The position numbers were made by a program, and so were the translations under genes. 64,000 bases of DNA from NCBI RefSeq assembly GCF_031458115.1, contig NZ_JAVDXV010000009.1, positions 124,001-188,000 on the forward strand, written 5' to 3'. Below the pieces are notes generated by a model that saw nothing but the letters and a program-made list of their open reading frames with translations, was not told the DNA's origin and did not search any database. Below are positions 51,942 through 59,341 of this stretch, piece after piece; within the stretch, counting starts at the first letter, position 1; each line of letters begins with the position of its first letter. The stretch comes from Pelomonas asaccharophilus_A. GTDB lineage: Bacteria > Pseudomonadota > Gammaproteobacteria > Burkholderiales > Burkholderiaceae_C.

Positions 51942-52760
51942 ATGCCCGTCGATCCTCAACTGCGCAATCTCGACATCGAGATCCCGACCCAGCCCGAGGT
52001 CCTGGTCAAGCTCTCGCTGCTGATGGCGGCCGAGGACATCGACCTGCAGGCCATGTCCGCGCTGGTCGAGACCGACATGGCCCTGGCGGCCGCCGTCATG
52101 AAGGCGGTCAATTCGTCGCTGTACGGCCTGCGCGGCCGCGTGCAGACAGTGCACCAGGCGCTGACGTATCTCGGCATGCGTGAGGTGGCGGCCATCACGT
52201 TCGAGATGGGCCTGCGCGCGGCCTTCCCCGCGGCGGCGGAACTGGAAGCCGTGTGGACGCGCGCATCGCAACGCGGCCTGCTGATGGGCCGCATGGGCCA
52301 GATGCTGGGCGTGGACCCGTGGGCCGCCCACTCGGCCGGCCTGTTCGAGGAATGCGGCAAGGCGGTGCTGTACCGCCACGCCCCCACACACTACCCCGCC
52401 ATGCTGCGCGCGGCCACGCGCGACGCGGAGCTGGTGGAGCTGGAGAAGACGGCCTTCGGCGTCAGCCACGACGCGCTGGGCGCCGCGCTGTGCGAGAGCT
52501 GGGGCCTGGCCCCGGCGGCCGTCGCCAGCGTGCGCCAGCACGTGGAGGTTCAGGCCACGCTGACCATGCCGGACAGCTTGGTGCGCCGCAGCGTGGCGGC
52601 CATCTCCACGGTGGCCTGGGCGCTGCTGGAGCACCCCGATCAACTGGACGACATCGCCAGCCAGATCGCGCCGCAGGCGCAGCTGGACGAAACGCTGGTG
52701 TTGCGCGCCGCGCGCCGCGTCAACGAACAGATCCTCGCCGCCAAGGAACACGGCAGGTAA
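51942..52760 (+). CDS. HDOD-domain protein
   Basis: A 272-residue cytoplasmic protein consisting of one HDOD domain (PTQPEVLVKLSLLMAAEDIDLQAMSALVETDMALAAAVMKAVNSSLYG ends near residue 62). The pattern VQTVHQALTYLGMREVAAI follows. HDOD proteins are regulatory relatives of HD phosphohydrolases, often in signalling or cyclic-di-GMP networks; no HD catalytic pair is obvious. Flanked downstream by a diguanylate cyclase gene on the other strand. Confidence 0.9.
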   Translation: MPVDPQLRNLDIEIPTQPEVLVKLSLLMAAEDIDLQAMSALVETDMALAAAVMKAVNSSLYGLRGRVQTVHQALTYLGMREVAAITFEMGLRAAFPAAAELEAVWTRASQRGLLMGRMGQMLGVDPWAAHSAGLFEECGKAVLYRHAPTHYPAMLRAATRDAELVELEKTAFGVSHDALGAALCESWGLAPAAVASVRQHVEVQATLTMPDSLVRRSVAAISTVAWALLEHPDQLDDIASQIAPQAQLDETLVLRAARRVNEQILAAKEHGR

Positions 52761-52767
52761 TTAGCTC

Positions 52768-52870
52768 ACCCCCTACCGGCTGACGCCGGCCCCCTTCGAG
52801 GGGGCGCTGCCAGTGGCCCGGCAGAGCCGGATCCACGGCAGCCGCTGGAGGGGCGGCCGGCCTGCGGCGG
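52768..52870. repeat. GC-rich multi-hairpin intergenic repeat
   Basis: Three small dyads in a row: CCGGC/GCCGG, CCCCC/GGGGG around TTCGA, and CCGGC/GCCGG around AGA. They lie between convergent genes. This composition is typical of dispersed intergenic repeats in Comamonadaceae-type genomes and may act as a bidirectional terminator. Confidence 0.55.
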
Positions 52871-52879
52871 CCTGACAAC

Positions 52880-53893
52880 TCAGGCGGCAAGGCTCAACCT
52901 GTCGCGACCCGCGTGCTTGGCGATGTAGAGCGCCTCATCGGCGGCCTGCAGCAGGGCCTGGGCGCTCAAGTAGGGATGGGCCGGACTGGCCGCCGCAAGG
53001 CCGATGCTGACGGTCAAGGGCTGCTCGGACGAGCCATCGGGCAGGCGTAGCGCGCGCAGTTCCTCGCGCAGCGACTCCAGCACCCCTTGCGCCTCCGCCA
53101 TGCCAAAACCGGGCAGCAAGGCCACGAACTCCTCGCCGCCGAGGCGGGCGACCAGGTCCGTGTCGCGCTTGAAGCGCGTGGACAGCAGCGCCGCCACACG
53201 CTGCAGCGCGGCGTCGCCGGCCTCGCGGCCATGCGTCTCGTTGAACTGGCGGAACTGGTCCAGGTCCAGCACGGCCAGCGCCAGCAGGCCGCGTTGGCGT
53301 TGGGCGCGCTTGAACTCGCGACGCAGGGCCTCGTCGAACACGCGCTGGTTGGCGATGCCGGTCAAGGTGTCGACGCGCTCCAGGCTGGCCAACTCGCGCC
53401 GGTTGGCTTCCAGCGTGGCCTGGGCTTGGTCCAGCTGTTGGCGCTGCTCGGTCAGCTCGCGCTGCAGCTCGCGCGCCGCCTGCTCCTGCTGCCACAGCGA
53501 ATCGCGGGCCCGCTGCATCGCATGGCCGATGCGGTCCAGCTCTACGGCCAGCCGCGGCGCGGCGCCCTCGCCGTCCGTCGTCAGCGGCATGGGCACCGAC
53601 TCCATCGCCTCGCAGCCCGCCGCCAGACGGCGCAGCGGCCGCAGCATCCACAACTCGACGAGCAACAGCTGGGCCGCGCTGAGCAGCAGCACCAGCCAGG
53701 CCAGCCGCGCCAGCCCCTCGGGCGTGGGCGCGTCGCCGCCCAGGCTCCACTCGAAGGCGGCCACGGCCAGCACGTTGAGCAGCGGCAGGGCCAGCGTCAG
53801 GCGCAGACGCAGCGACCCCAGCCGCCGCGTCTCGCGGCCCGGAAGCTCGTCAGGGGATTCGGTGCTCATCTGCATACGGCCAGAACGCTTCAT
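52880..53893 (-). CDS. Membrane diguanylate cyclase (GGDEF)
   Basis: A protein of about 337 residues with two membrane helices (LRLTLALPLLNVLAVAAFEW, LARLAWLVLLLSAAQLLLVEL), a HAMP-like/coiled-coil stretch (QEQAARELQRELTEQRQQLDQ) and a C-terminal GGDEF domain with active-site GGEEF at about 252-256. An RDTD motif five residues before it matches the inhibitory RxxD site. It should make cyclic-di-GMP from two GTP and be product-inhibited. Start uncertain: ATG at 53893, 53875 or 53869. The palindromic element at 53943 lies just upstream and may affect its promoter. Confidence 0.9.
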   Translation of the reverse strand: MKRSGRMQMSTESPDELPGRETRRLGSLRLRLTLALPLLNVLAVAAFEWSLGGDAPTPEGLARLAWLVLLLSAAQLLLVELWMLRPLRRLAAGCEAMESVPMPLTTDGEGAAPRLAVELDRIGHAMQRARDSLWQQEQAARELQRELTEQRQQLDQAQATLEANRRELASLERVDTLTGIANQRVFDEALRREFKRAQRQRGLLALAVLDLDQFRQFNETHGREAGDAALQRVAALLSTRFKRDTDLVARLGGEEFVALLPGFGMAEAQGVLESLREELRALRLPDGSSEQPLTVSIGLAAASPAHPYLSAQALLQAADEALYIAKHAGRDRLSLAA

Positions 53894-53942
53894 TGTCAGC
53901 GGCGCGCCGCGCGCCGGGCGGCCGCCATGCCCCGTGCTTGCC

Positions 53943-54211
53943 CTAGGGCCTGTTAACACGACGGGAGCAGGTCGCGTTGAGGCCAGAAAGCCCGTAAGCA
54001 AGGCGCAAAGCGGAGCCGGTTTGCACACCCGGCGAGCATTTGCAACGCCGCGCGGGCTTTCTGGCCTCAACCCGGAGGGAAGGCCATCCGTCAGAGGCCA
54101 CTCGGCGTTGCACCGCTTGCTCGCATATCAATGCGAGCGGCGCGCTGCGCCTTGATTGCCCCCTGACGGATGGCCTTCGCGACCTACTCCCGTAGTGTTA
54201 ACAGGCCCTAG
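53943..54211. mobile_element. 269-bp nested palindromic element, MITE-like
   Basis: The ends are 34-bp inverted repeats (53943-53976 and 54178-54211) starting CTAGGGCCTGTTAACAC, with two mismatches. Directly inside is a perfect 18-bp inverted repeat (53977-53994 with 54053-54070, TTGAGGCCAGAAAGCCCG). Next is a 15-16-bp perfect one (54079-54094 with 54163-54178, AAGGCCATCCGTCAG) whose loop carries GCTCGCAT/ATGCGAGC. Together they fold as a three-way junction. The CTA or CTAG at both ends may be a target duplication as for IS5-superfamily elements. It carries no gene. Confidence 0.8.
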
Positions 54212-54220
54212 AGTCGGCAC

Positions 54221-54937
54221 ATGAAATCCCGCGCCTCGATCTGGATCTGGCTGGCCGCCGGCAACGCGCTGCCGGCGCTGGCCGACCCCGGCTACTACGT
54301 CGTGACGCCTTACGACCAGGCCGGCCGCGTTGGCACGGAGCTGCGTTACTGGACCGTCAAGGCCAACGATGAGCCAGCCCAGCTGTGGCCCGAACTGGGC
54401 CTGAGCTGGGGCGTCAACACGCGCTGGACGACACGGCTGCTGGCGAGCTGGATTGGCACCGGCCGCTCCGACATGAAGCTGTCCAGCTGGAACTGGCAGA
54501 ACGTCGTGCTGCTGACCCAGGGCGAGAAACCCTACGACCTCGGCGTCCACATGCAGCTGATCCGCAACCGCGGCGAAAGCACCGCGCTGGAGCTGGGGCC
54601 GCTGTGGCAGACCGACCTCGGCCGGCTGAAGCTGAACGCGAATGTGTTCTGGGAGTACGACGACCGCCGGCGGCAGACGCGCTTGAAGTACCAGTGGCGC
54701 AGCCTCTACCGCGTCGCGCCGGGCTGGCGGCTGGGCGTGCAGGGCTTTGGCGAAGTCGGCAAGTGGAACGACTGGCTGCCGAGCGAGCGCCAGTCACACC
54801 GCGCCGGACCGGCACTGCTCGCCACACTGTGGGACGAAGGCCCCGACACGGTGACATTGAACACCGCCTTCCTGTTCGGCAAGACCTACGGCAGCCGCGG
54901 CGACATGTTCACGCTACAGCTGCAGTGGCTGAGGTAA
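54221..54937 (+). CDS. Probable outer-membrane beta-barrel protein
   Basis: A 238-residue protein with a signal peptide (SRASIWIWLAAGNALPALA). The mature part is made of alternating hydrophobic/polar beta-strands rich in Trp, Tyr and Leu (YYVVTPYDQAGRVGTELRYW, LKLNANVFWEYDD, TRLKYQWRSLYRVA), ending in FTLQLQWLR like a barrel strand. Specific family not recognised. The ATG lies only 10 nt after the palindromic element, so the element must supply or interrupt its leader. Confidence 0.78.
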   Translation: MKSRASIWIWLAAGNALPALADPGYYVVTPYDQAGRVGTELRYWTVKANDEPAQLWPELGLSWGVNTRWTTRLLASWIGTGRSDMKLSSWNWQNVVLLTQGEKPYDLGVHMQLIRNRGESTALELGPLWQTDLGRLKLNANVFWEYDDRRRQTRLKYQWRSLYRVAPGWRLGVQGFGEVGKWNDWLPSERQSHRAGPALLATLWDEGPDTVTLNTAFLFGKTYGSRGDMFTLQLQWLR

Positions 54938-54965
54938 GCCCCTCGCCCAGCCCGCACACCCAAAG

Positions 54966-56051
54966 TCAGGCGGTCTCGCCCTCGGTATCCGCAATGGTCC
55001 GATTGCGCCCCGCGCGCTTGGCCTCGTAGAGCGCCCGGTCGGCGGCCGACAGCAGCTCGGCGAAGCTGGTGGCATCGGACGACAGCATGGCCAAGCCGGC
55101 GGACAGCGTCGCGCTGACGGTGCCGCCCTCGGGCATGACGAACGGCGCCTCCTGCACCATCTGCCGGATGCGCTCGGCCACTTCGCGGGCGCCGGCCAGG
55201 TCGGTGCGCGGCAGCAGCACGACGAATTCCTCGCCGCCATAGCGCGCGGCCAGGTCACCGGTGCGCAGCGAGCGCTGGATGAGCCCGCCCACCTGGCGCA
55301 GCACCTCGTCGCCGGCCGGATGGCCGTGGCCGTCGTTGATGGCTTTGAAGTGGTCGATGTCCAGGAACAGGCAGGCCAGCGGGTAGCGGTGGCGCACGGC
55401 CTGGCTGAACTCGATGAGGCTGCGGTGGTCGAAGTAGCGCCGGTTGTGCACGCCGGTCAGGCCATCGGTCATGCCCGCGCGGCGCAGGCGCTCGCGGTTC
55501 AGCATGCTCTCGATGGCGATGGCCGCGATGGCCGACAGCCGGTCCAGGAACTTGGTGCCCGAAGCCGCGTCGTAGCGCTCGGGGTCATTCGCGCCGAAAT
55601 GCAGGCTGCCGATCAGCAGGCCCTGGCGGATCAGCGGCAGCAGCGCGGCGGAACGGACGGTGGCCTGCGGATCGAAGGCCTTGCGCAGCAGCGCTTCGTC
55701 ATGGCCGGGGCCGATGAGGCGGGTGGTGCGGGCGGCGCCGAAGATGTCTTTCAGCGGGCCATGGTTGTCCAGCAGCTGCGGCGCCTTGACCATGGGCAGG
55801 CTGGGCAGCGCGCGGCTCAGTTCGCCGTCCGGATCCAGCAGCCACAGCTCGGCGGCGTCCAGGCCGAAGTCGGCCCGGCAGTCCACCAGCAGCAGATTGA
55901 CCAGCTCCTCCATGGAGCTGACCGCCACGAGGCGGCGCTCCAGCGCGTCGAAGCGGTCCAGCTTGCGCTCGTTCGCATGCGCGGCCTCCAGCAGCGATTG
56001 CAGCTGGCGACGCAGATCCTGGATCTGGGCTTGGGCGTCTGAGGGCGTCAT
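54966..56051 (-). CDS. Diguanylate cyclase with GAF-like sensor domain
   Basis: A 361-residue cytoplasmic protein. An N-terminal coiled coil (AQIQDLRRQLQSLLEAAHANERKL) is followed by a GAF/DUF484-like domain (MEELVNLLLVDCRADFGLDAAELWLLD ... LLPLIRQGLLIGSLHFGANDPERY) and a GGDEF domain with GGEEF at about 272-276. RTGD five residues upstream is the inhibitory I-site. It makes cyclic-di-GMP in response to an unknown ligand. It overlaps the upstream pseudouridine synthase gene by 4 nt. Confidence 0.94.
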   Translation of the reverse strand: MTPSDAQAQIQDLRRQLQSLLEAAHANERKLDRFDALERRLVAVSSMEELVNLLLVDCRADFGLDAAELWLLDPDGELSRALPSLPMVKAPQLLDNHGPLKDIFGAARTTRLIGPGHDEALLRKAFDPQATVRSAALLPLIRQGLLIGSLHFGANDPERYDAASGTKFLDRLSAIAAIAIESMLNRERLRRAGMTDGLTGVHNRRYFDHRSLIEFSQAVRHRYPLACLFLDIDHFKAINDGHGHPAGDEVLRQVGGLIQRSLRTGDLAARYGGEEFVVLLPRTDLAGAREVAERIRQMVQEAPFVMPEGGTVSATLSAGLAMLSSDATSFAELLSAADRALYEAKRAGRNRTIADTEGETA

Positions 56052-56953
56052 GAGGCCGCGATTGTGACGGCGCCCCGTGAAAACTCACGTCGCTGGCCCG
56101 TCACCGGGTCCGTGAACGCGATCGCGCGCGCCACCAGCTGCAGCGGCGCATCGAAGCGCGGCGGGTTTTCGTGCGGCTGCAGCACGGGGTAGATGCGGTC
56201 GCCCAGGATGGGCAGGCCCAACGCGTTCATCTGCACGCGCAGCTGGTGGCGCTGGCCGGTCAGCGGACGCAACTCGTAGCGGGCCAAGCCGCCGTCCAGG
56301 CGCTCGATCCGATCAATGCGCGTCTCGGCATTGGGCTCGCCGTCCACCACCTGCATCTGCATGAAGTCGTCGCCGTCGGGCTCCACCAGCCGGTGCCGCA
56401 CGACGCGCGGCCAGGGGCCGTCGCCGAAGCCTGCGATGGCCTCGTAGACCTTGTCGACCTCGCGCTCGCGGAACAGCCGGTGGTAGGCATCGCGGTCCTC
56501 GCGCCGCACGCTGAACACCACCAGGCCCGCGGTCTCGCGGTCCAGCCGGTGGATGGGGATCAGGTCCACCAGGCCCGTTGCATGCCGCAGCCGCGCCATC
56601 AGCGTCTGGCGGGCATAGATGCCGCTGGGTGTGACGGGCAGGAAATGCGGCTTGTCGACCACCAGCAGATGGGCGTCCTGGAACACGATGCGCTCGCGTC
56701 CCGGCACGTCGGGCTCCACGTCGAGATAGCGCCAGTAGTAGACGCGGCGGTTGGGCCGGTAGGCTGGATCCACCGGGTGGCCGTGGTCATCCACCACGTC
56801 GCCGCGCGCCAGGCGCTCGGGCCAGTCGCCGACGCGCGGCAACCGCTCGGCGAGGAAGGCGGCCATCGTCGTCCATGGTCCGGTTGGGCAGAACACCGCG
56901 CTGGCGGCGACGCCATCGCGCAAGGGCAAGACTGGCTTCGGTGGACGAGCCAC
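56048..56953 (-). CDS. RluA-family pseudouridine synthase
   Basis: A 301-residue pseudouridine synthase of the RluA/C/D family. The catalytic motif HRLDRETAG carries the key Asp. Also visible: LLVVDKPHFLPVTPSG, ELRPLTGQRHQLRVQM and GDRIYP. There is no N-terminal S4 domain; the N-terminus instead has WTTMAAFLAERLP. RNA target unknown. The start is a GTG whose first base overlaps the stop of the upstream binding-protein gene (TAGTG). Confidence 0.92.
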   Translation of the reverse strand: MARPPKPVLPLRDGVAASAVFCPTGPWTTMAAFLAERLPRVGDWPERLARGDVVDDHGHPVDPAYRPNRRVYYWRYLDVEPDVPGRERIVFQDAHLLVVDKPHFLPVTPSGIYARQTLMARLRHATGLVDLIPIHRLDRETAGLVVFSVRREDRDAYHRLFREREVDKVYEAIAGFGDGPWPRVVRHRLVEPDGDDFMQMQVVDGEPNAETRIDRIERLDGGLARYELRPLTGQRHQLRVQMNALGLPILGDRIYPVLQPHENPPRFDAPLQLVARAIAFTDPVTGQRREFSRGAVTIAAS

Positions 56954-57843
56954 TACTCGATGCGCGGGCCACCCCGGGCGCGCTCGTCCATGTAGGCGTT
57001 CAGGCGGCGCTGATCCGTGGACGTCTGGCGGCTGCCGCGCCAGTCGCGCACCCAGGCGTCGCGGTCGGGTTCGCGCGCCAGCTGGCGCACGGCCGCGTCT
57101 ATGGCCTCGATGTGGCGCTTGCCCTCCGGCGTGCGGCTGCAGGACACCGTGGCCAGCTGCGTCGTGAAGCCCTCGGCCAGCGGCAGCGCCACCAGCGCGT
57201 CGGGGTCGCCCGCGCGCTTCAGGTAGTCGCTGACGACGGCGGGGTACTCCAGCGTGTAGTCCATGCGGCCGGCGCGCAGCATGTCCAGCAGCTGGTTGCT
57301 CAGCTGCGCCCCGACGGCCAGGCGCGGCACGACGTGGCGGGCCAGCATGCCGTCGATCTGCGGGCCGAACGAGCGGTCGTTGGCCAGCAGCACGCGCAGC
57401 TCGGAGCGCTTCAGCAGCTCCACCAGCGTGAGGCGTCTGTCCTGCGGCCGGCCTTGGGCCAGCGCATCGACGAAGTCACGCCGCACGATGACGTGGATCT
57501 CGCGCGACGCCAGCGACGGGTACAGGTGGGAGAAGTACAGCCACTCCATGCGCCGCGCGGTGCGCACGTGCAGCGCGGAACACAGCGTTTCGCCGCCGCG
57601 GCTGGCCGCCTCGTAGCGCGCCGTGCTGGCCTCGACGAACTCGTGCCGGTGCCGCGCCATGCGCGGCAGCAGCACTCGCAGAAAGCCGTCCACCTCGCCA
57701 TTGGCCAGCTCGGCCGGCCCGCGCGGCGCGCGGCCGTCGACGAAGCTGAAGTGCGGCGGCACGTCCTGCGCCACCCAGCGGATGGTGTCGGCCTGGACGG
57801 CAGCCGCCATCAGCAGCCCCGCCAGCACCCAGACCCGGCGCAT
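56953..57843 (-). CDS. Periplasmic substrate-binding-like protein (TIGR02285-like)
   Basis: A 296-residue exported protein: signal peptide (RRVWVLAGLLMAAAVQA), then an SBP_bac_3-like fold (IRWVAQDVPPHFSFVDG, ... VDALAQGRPQDRRLTLVELL, MDYTLEYPAVVSDYLKR). It resembles amino-acid-binding proteins of the TIGR02285 group, which are found without permeases and often near signalling genes. No transporter genes adjoin. It starts 2 nt after the MurA-like stop. Confidence 0.78.
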   Translation of the reverse strand: MRRVWVLAGLLMAAAVQADTIRWVAQDVPPHFSFVDGRAPRGPAELANGEVDGFLRVLLPRMARHRHEFVEASTARYEAASRGGETLCSALHVRTARRMEWLYFSHLYPSLASREIHVIVRRDFVDALAQGRPQDRRLTLVELLKRSELRVLLANDRSFGPQIDGMLARHVVPRLAVGAQLSNQLLDMLRAGRMDYTLEYPAVVSDYLKRAGDPDALVALPLAEGFTTQLATVSCSRTPEGKRHIEAIDAAVRQLAREPDRDAWVRDWRGSRQTSTDQRRLNAYMDERARGGPRIE

Positions 57844-57845
57844 GG

Positions 57846-59147
57846 TCAGTCGCCTTCCACCCACTCCATGCGGGCGCCCAGCTCGCCGATGTGCTCGACG
57901 AAGTTGGGGTGGGCGCGGCGGATCGGCGTCGCGTTCTTGATCACGCTCTTGCCGGGGATGCTGGCCGCCACCATCAGCAGCGCGATGGCGACGCGGATGA
58001 TGTAGGGGCTCTCCACCTCGGCCGGGCTCAGCGGCTTGCCGCCGAAGGTGATCATGCGATGCGGGTCGCTGAGGAAGGCGTGCGCGCCGAACTTGGCCAG
58101 CTCCGACGTCCAGCCCATCGCGCCGTCGTAGATCTTGTTCCAGAACATCACGCTGCCCTCGGCCTTCACGCCCAGTGCCACGAAGATGGGCAGCAGGTCC
58201 ACCGGCACATAGGGCCAGGGCGCGGCCTCGACCTTCTGCAGGATGTTTCGCGTGAAGGGCTCCTTGACCTTCAGCGGGCCGTTCGTCACGCAGCGGCTCC
58301 AGCCGTCCTCGTGGACGATCTCGACGCCAAACTTCGCGAACGTGCGGTCCAGCAGCGGGAACATCTCCGGCGCGCCGTTCTTGACCTGCACGTTGCCGCC
58401 GGTGATGGCGCCCAGCGCGAGGAAGGTGACGATCTCGTGGAAGTCCTCGGTGAAGGTGTAGTCGGCGCCGCCCAGTTCCTTGACGCCGCTGATCTTCAGC
58501 TTGGACGTGCCGTGGCCTTCGATCTTGGCGCCCAGCAGCGACATGAAGTTGCAGAACTCCTGCACATGCGGCTCGCTGGCGGCGTTGGTCAGCGTGGAGG
58601 CGCCGTCGGCCAGCGCCGCGCACAGCACGAAGTTCTCGGTGGTCGTGACGGAGGCGTAGTCGGTCCAGTGGTCGTTGGCCTTCAGTGGGCGGTTCACGCG
58701 CAGCACCAGGCCGTCGGGCAGGCGCTCCACGTCGGCGCCGAAGCGCTGGAACACCTCCACGTGCGGATCGATCTCGCGGGCGCCCAGCGTGCAGCCCTTG
58801 ACGTCGTCCTCGATGCGCGCCGCGCCGAAGCGGGCCATCAGGCCCGGCACCAGCATGATGGAGGAGCGCATCTCCTCGGGCAGGCGGTCGGTGGCGGGGT
58901 CGAAATGCGTGTCCTGGTGGTGCACGTCCAGGATGCCGGTCTTGAAGTCCAGCTCGACCTTGGAGCCCAGCTTGCGGAAGACCTCGACGATCTTCTTCAC
59001 GTCGGTGATCTCAGGCACGCCGCGCAGGCGCACGGGCTGGCGGGTCAGCAGCGTGGCGCACAGGATGGGCAGCACGGCATTCTTGTTGGCCGAGGGGGTG
59101 ATGCGGCCGGAGAGGGGCGTGCCGCCGTGGACGATCAGGTGGGACAT
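57846..59147 (-). CDS. murA: MurA-like UDP-N-acetylglucosamine 1-carboxyvinyltransferase, divergent
   Basis: A 433-residue EPSP-synthase-fold enzyme. MurA transfers enolpyruvate from phosphoenolpyruvate to UDP-GlcNAc, the first step of peptidoglycan synthesis. The substrate-binding Lys-Asn pair is kept in PSANKNAVLPILCA and the active-site Cys in KGCTLGAREIDPHVEVF. The sequence around them differs from the usual SGAKNAALP and GARPVDLH forms, so this may be a paralogue rather than the housekeeping MurA. ATG 59147 begins at the first strand (SHLIVHGGTPLSG). Confidence 0.85.
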   Translation of the reverse strand: MSHLIVHGGTPLSGRITPSANKNAVLPILCATLLTRQPVRLRGVPEITDVKKIVEVFRKLGSKVELDFKTGILDVHHQDTHFDPATDRLPEEMRSSIMLVPGLMARFGAARIEDDVKGCTLGAREIDPHVEVFQRFGADVERLPDGLVLRVNRPLKANDHWTDYASVTTTENFVLCAALADGASTLTNAASEPHVQEFCNFMSLLGAKIEGHGTSKLKISGVKELGGADYTFTEDFHEIVTFLALGAITGGNVQVKNGAPEMFPLLDRTFAKFGVEIVHEDGWSRCVTNGPLKVKEPFTRNILQKVEAAPWPYVPVDLLPIFVALGVKAEGSVMFWNKIYDGAMGWTSELAKFGAHAFLSDPHRMITFGGKPLSPAEVESPYIIRVAIALLMVAASIPGKSVIKNATPIRRAHPNFVEHIGELGARMEWVEGD

Positions 59148-59290
59148 GGGTGCGGACTGAAAGCGGAAGCCCGATTGTCGGGCTTTCACAGCAACCCCGT
59201 CCGGCGGTGGGCCTCGCGCCACCCGCAAATCCCCACCACCGGCTGACGGCGTTGTTATGCTGGATCACCCGAAGAACGAAGGAGGCCGTC

Positions 59291-59341
59291 ATGCCGGAGT
59301 TCATGGACCCAGTCATCCGGTCGGCGGGCCGCGCATGCTAA
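59291..59341 (+). CDS. Possible 16-codon leader peptide overlapping the receptor start
   Basis: MPEFMDPVIRSAGRAC followed by TAA. It has the best ribosome binding site in this area (GAAGGAGG, 5 nt before the ATG). Its stop lies 4 nt inside the downstream TonB-receptor gene, whose own ATG at 59335 has no such site. This arrangement favours translational coupling. Whether the peptide itself matters is unknown. Confidence 0.5.
   Translation: MPEFMDPVIRSAGRAC

Noticed and set aside
53943..54211. Integron attC site or phage attachment site
   Set aside because: No attC core sites (RYYYAAC/GTTRRRY pairs in the right layout), and no integrase or tRNA gene nearby; the fully nested inverted repeats fit a miniature transposable element better.
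54128..54550. A minus-strand open frame crossing the palindromic element
   Set aside because: It is antisense to the beta-barrel gene and runs into non-coding palindromic DNA.
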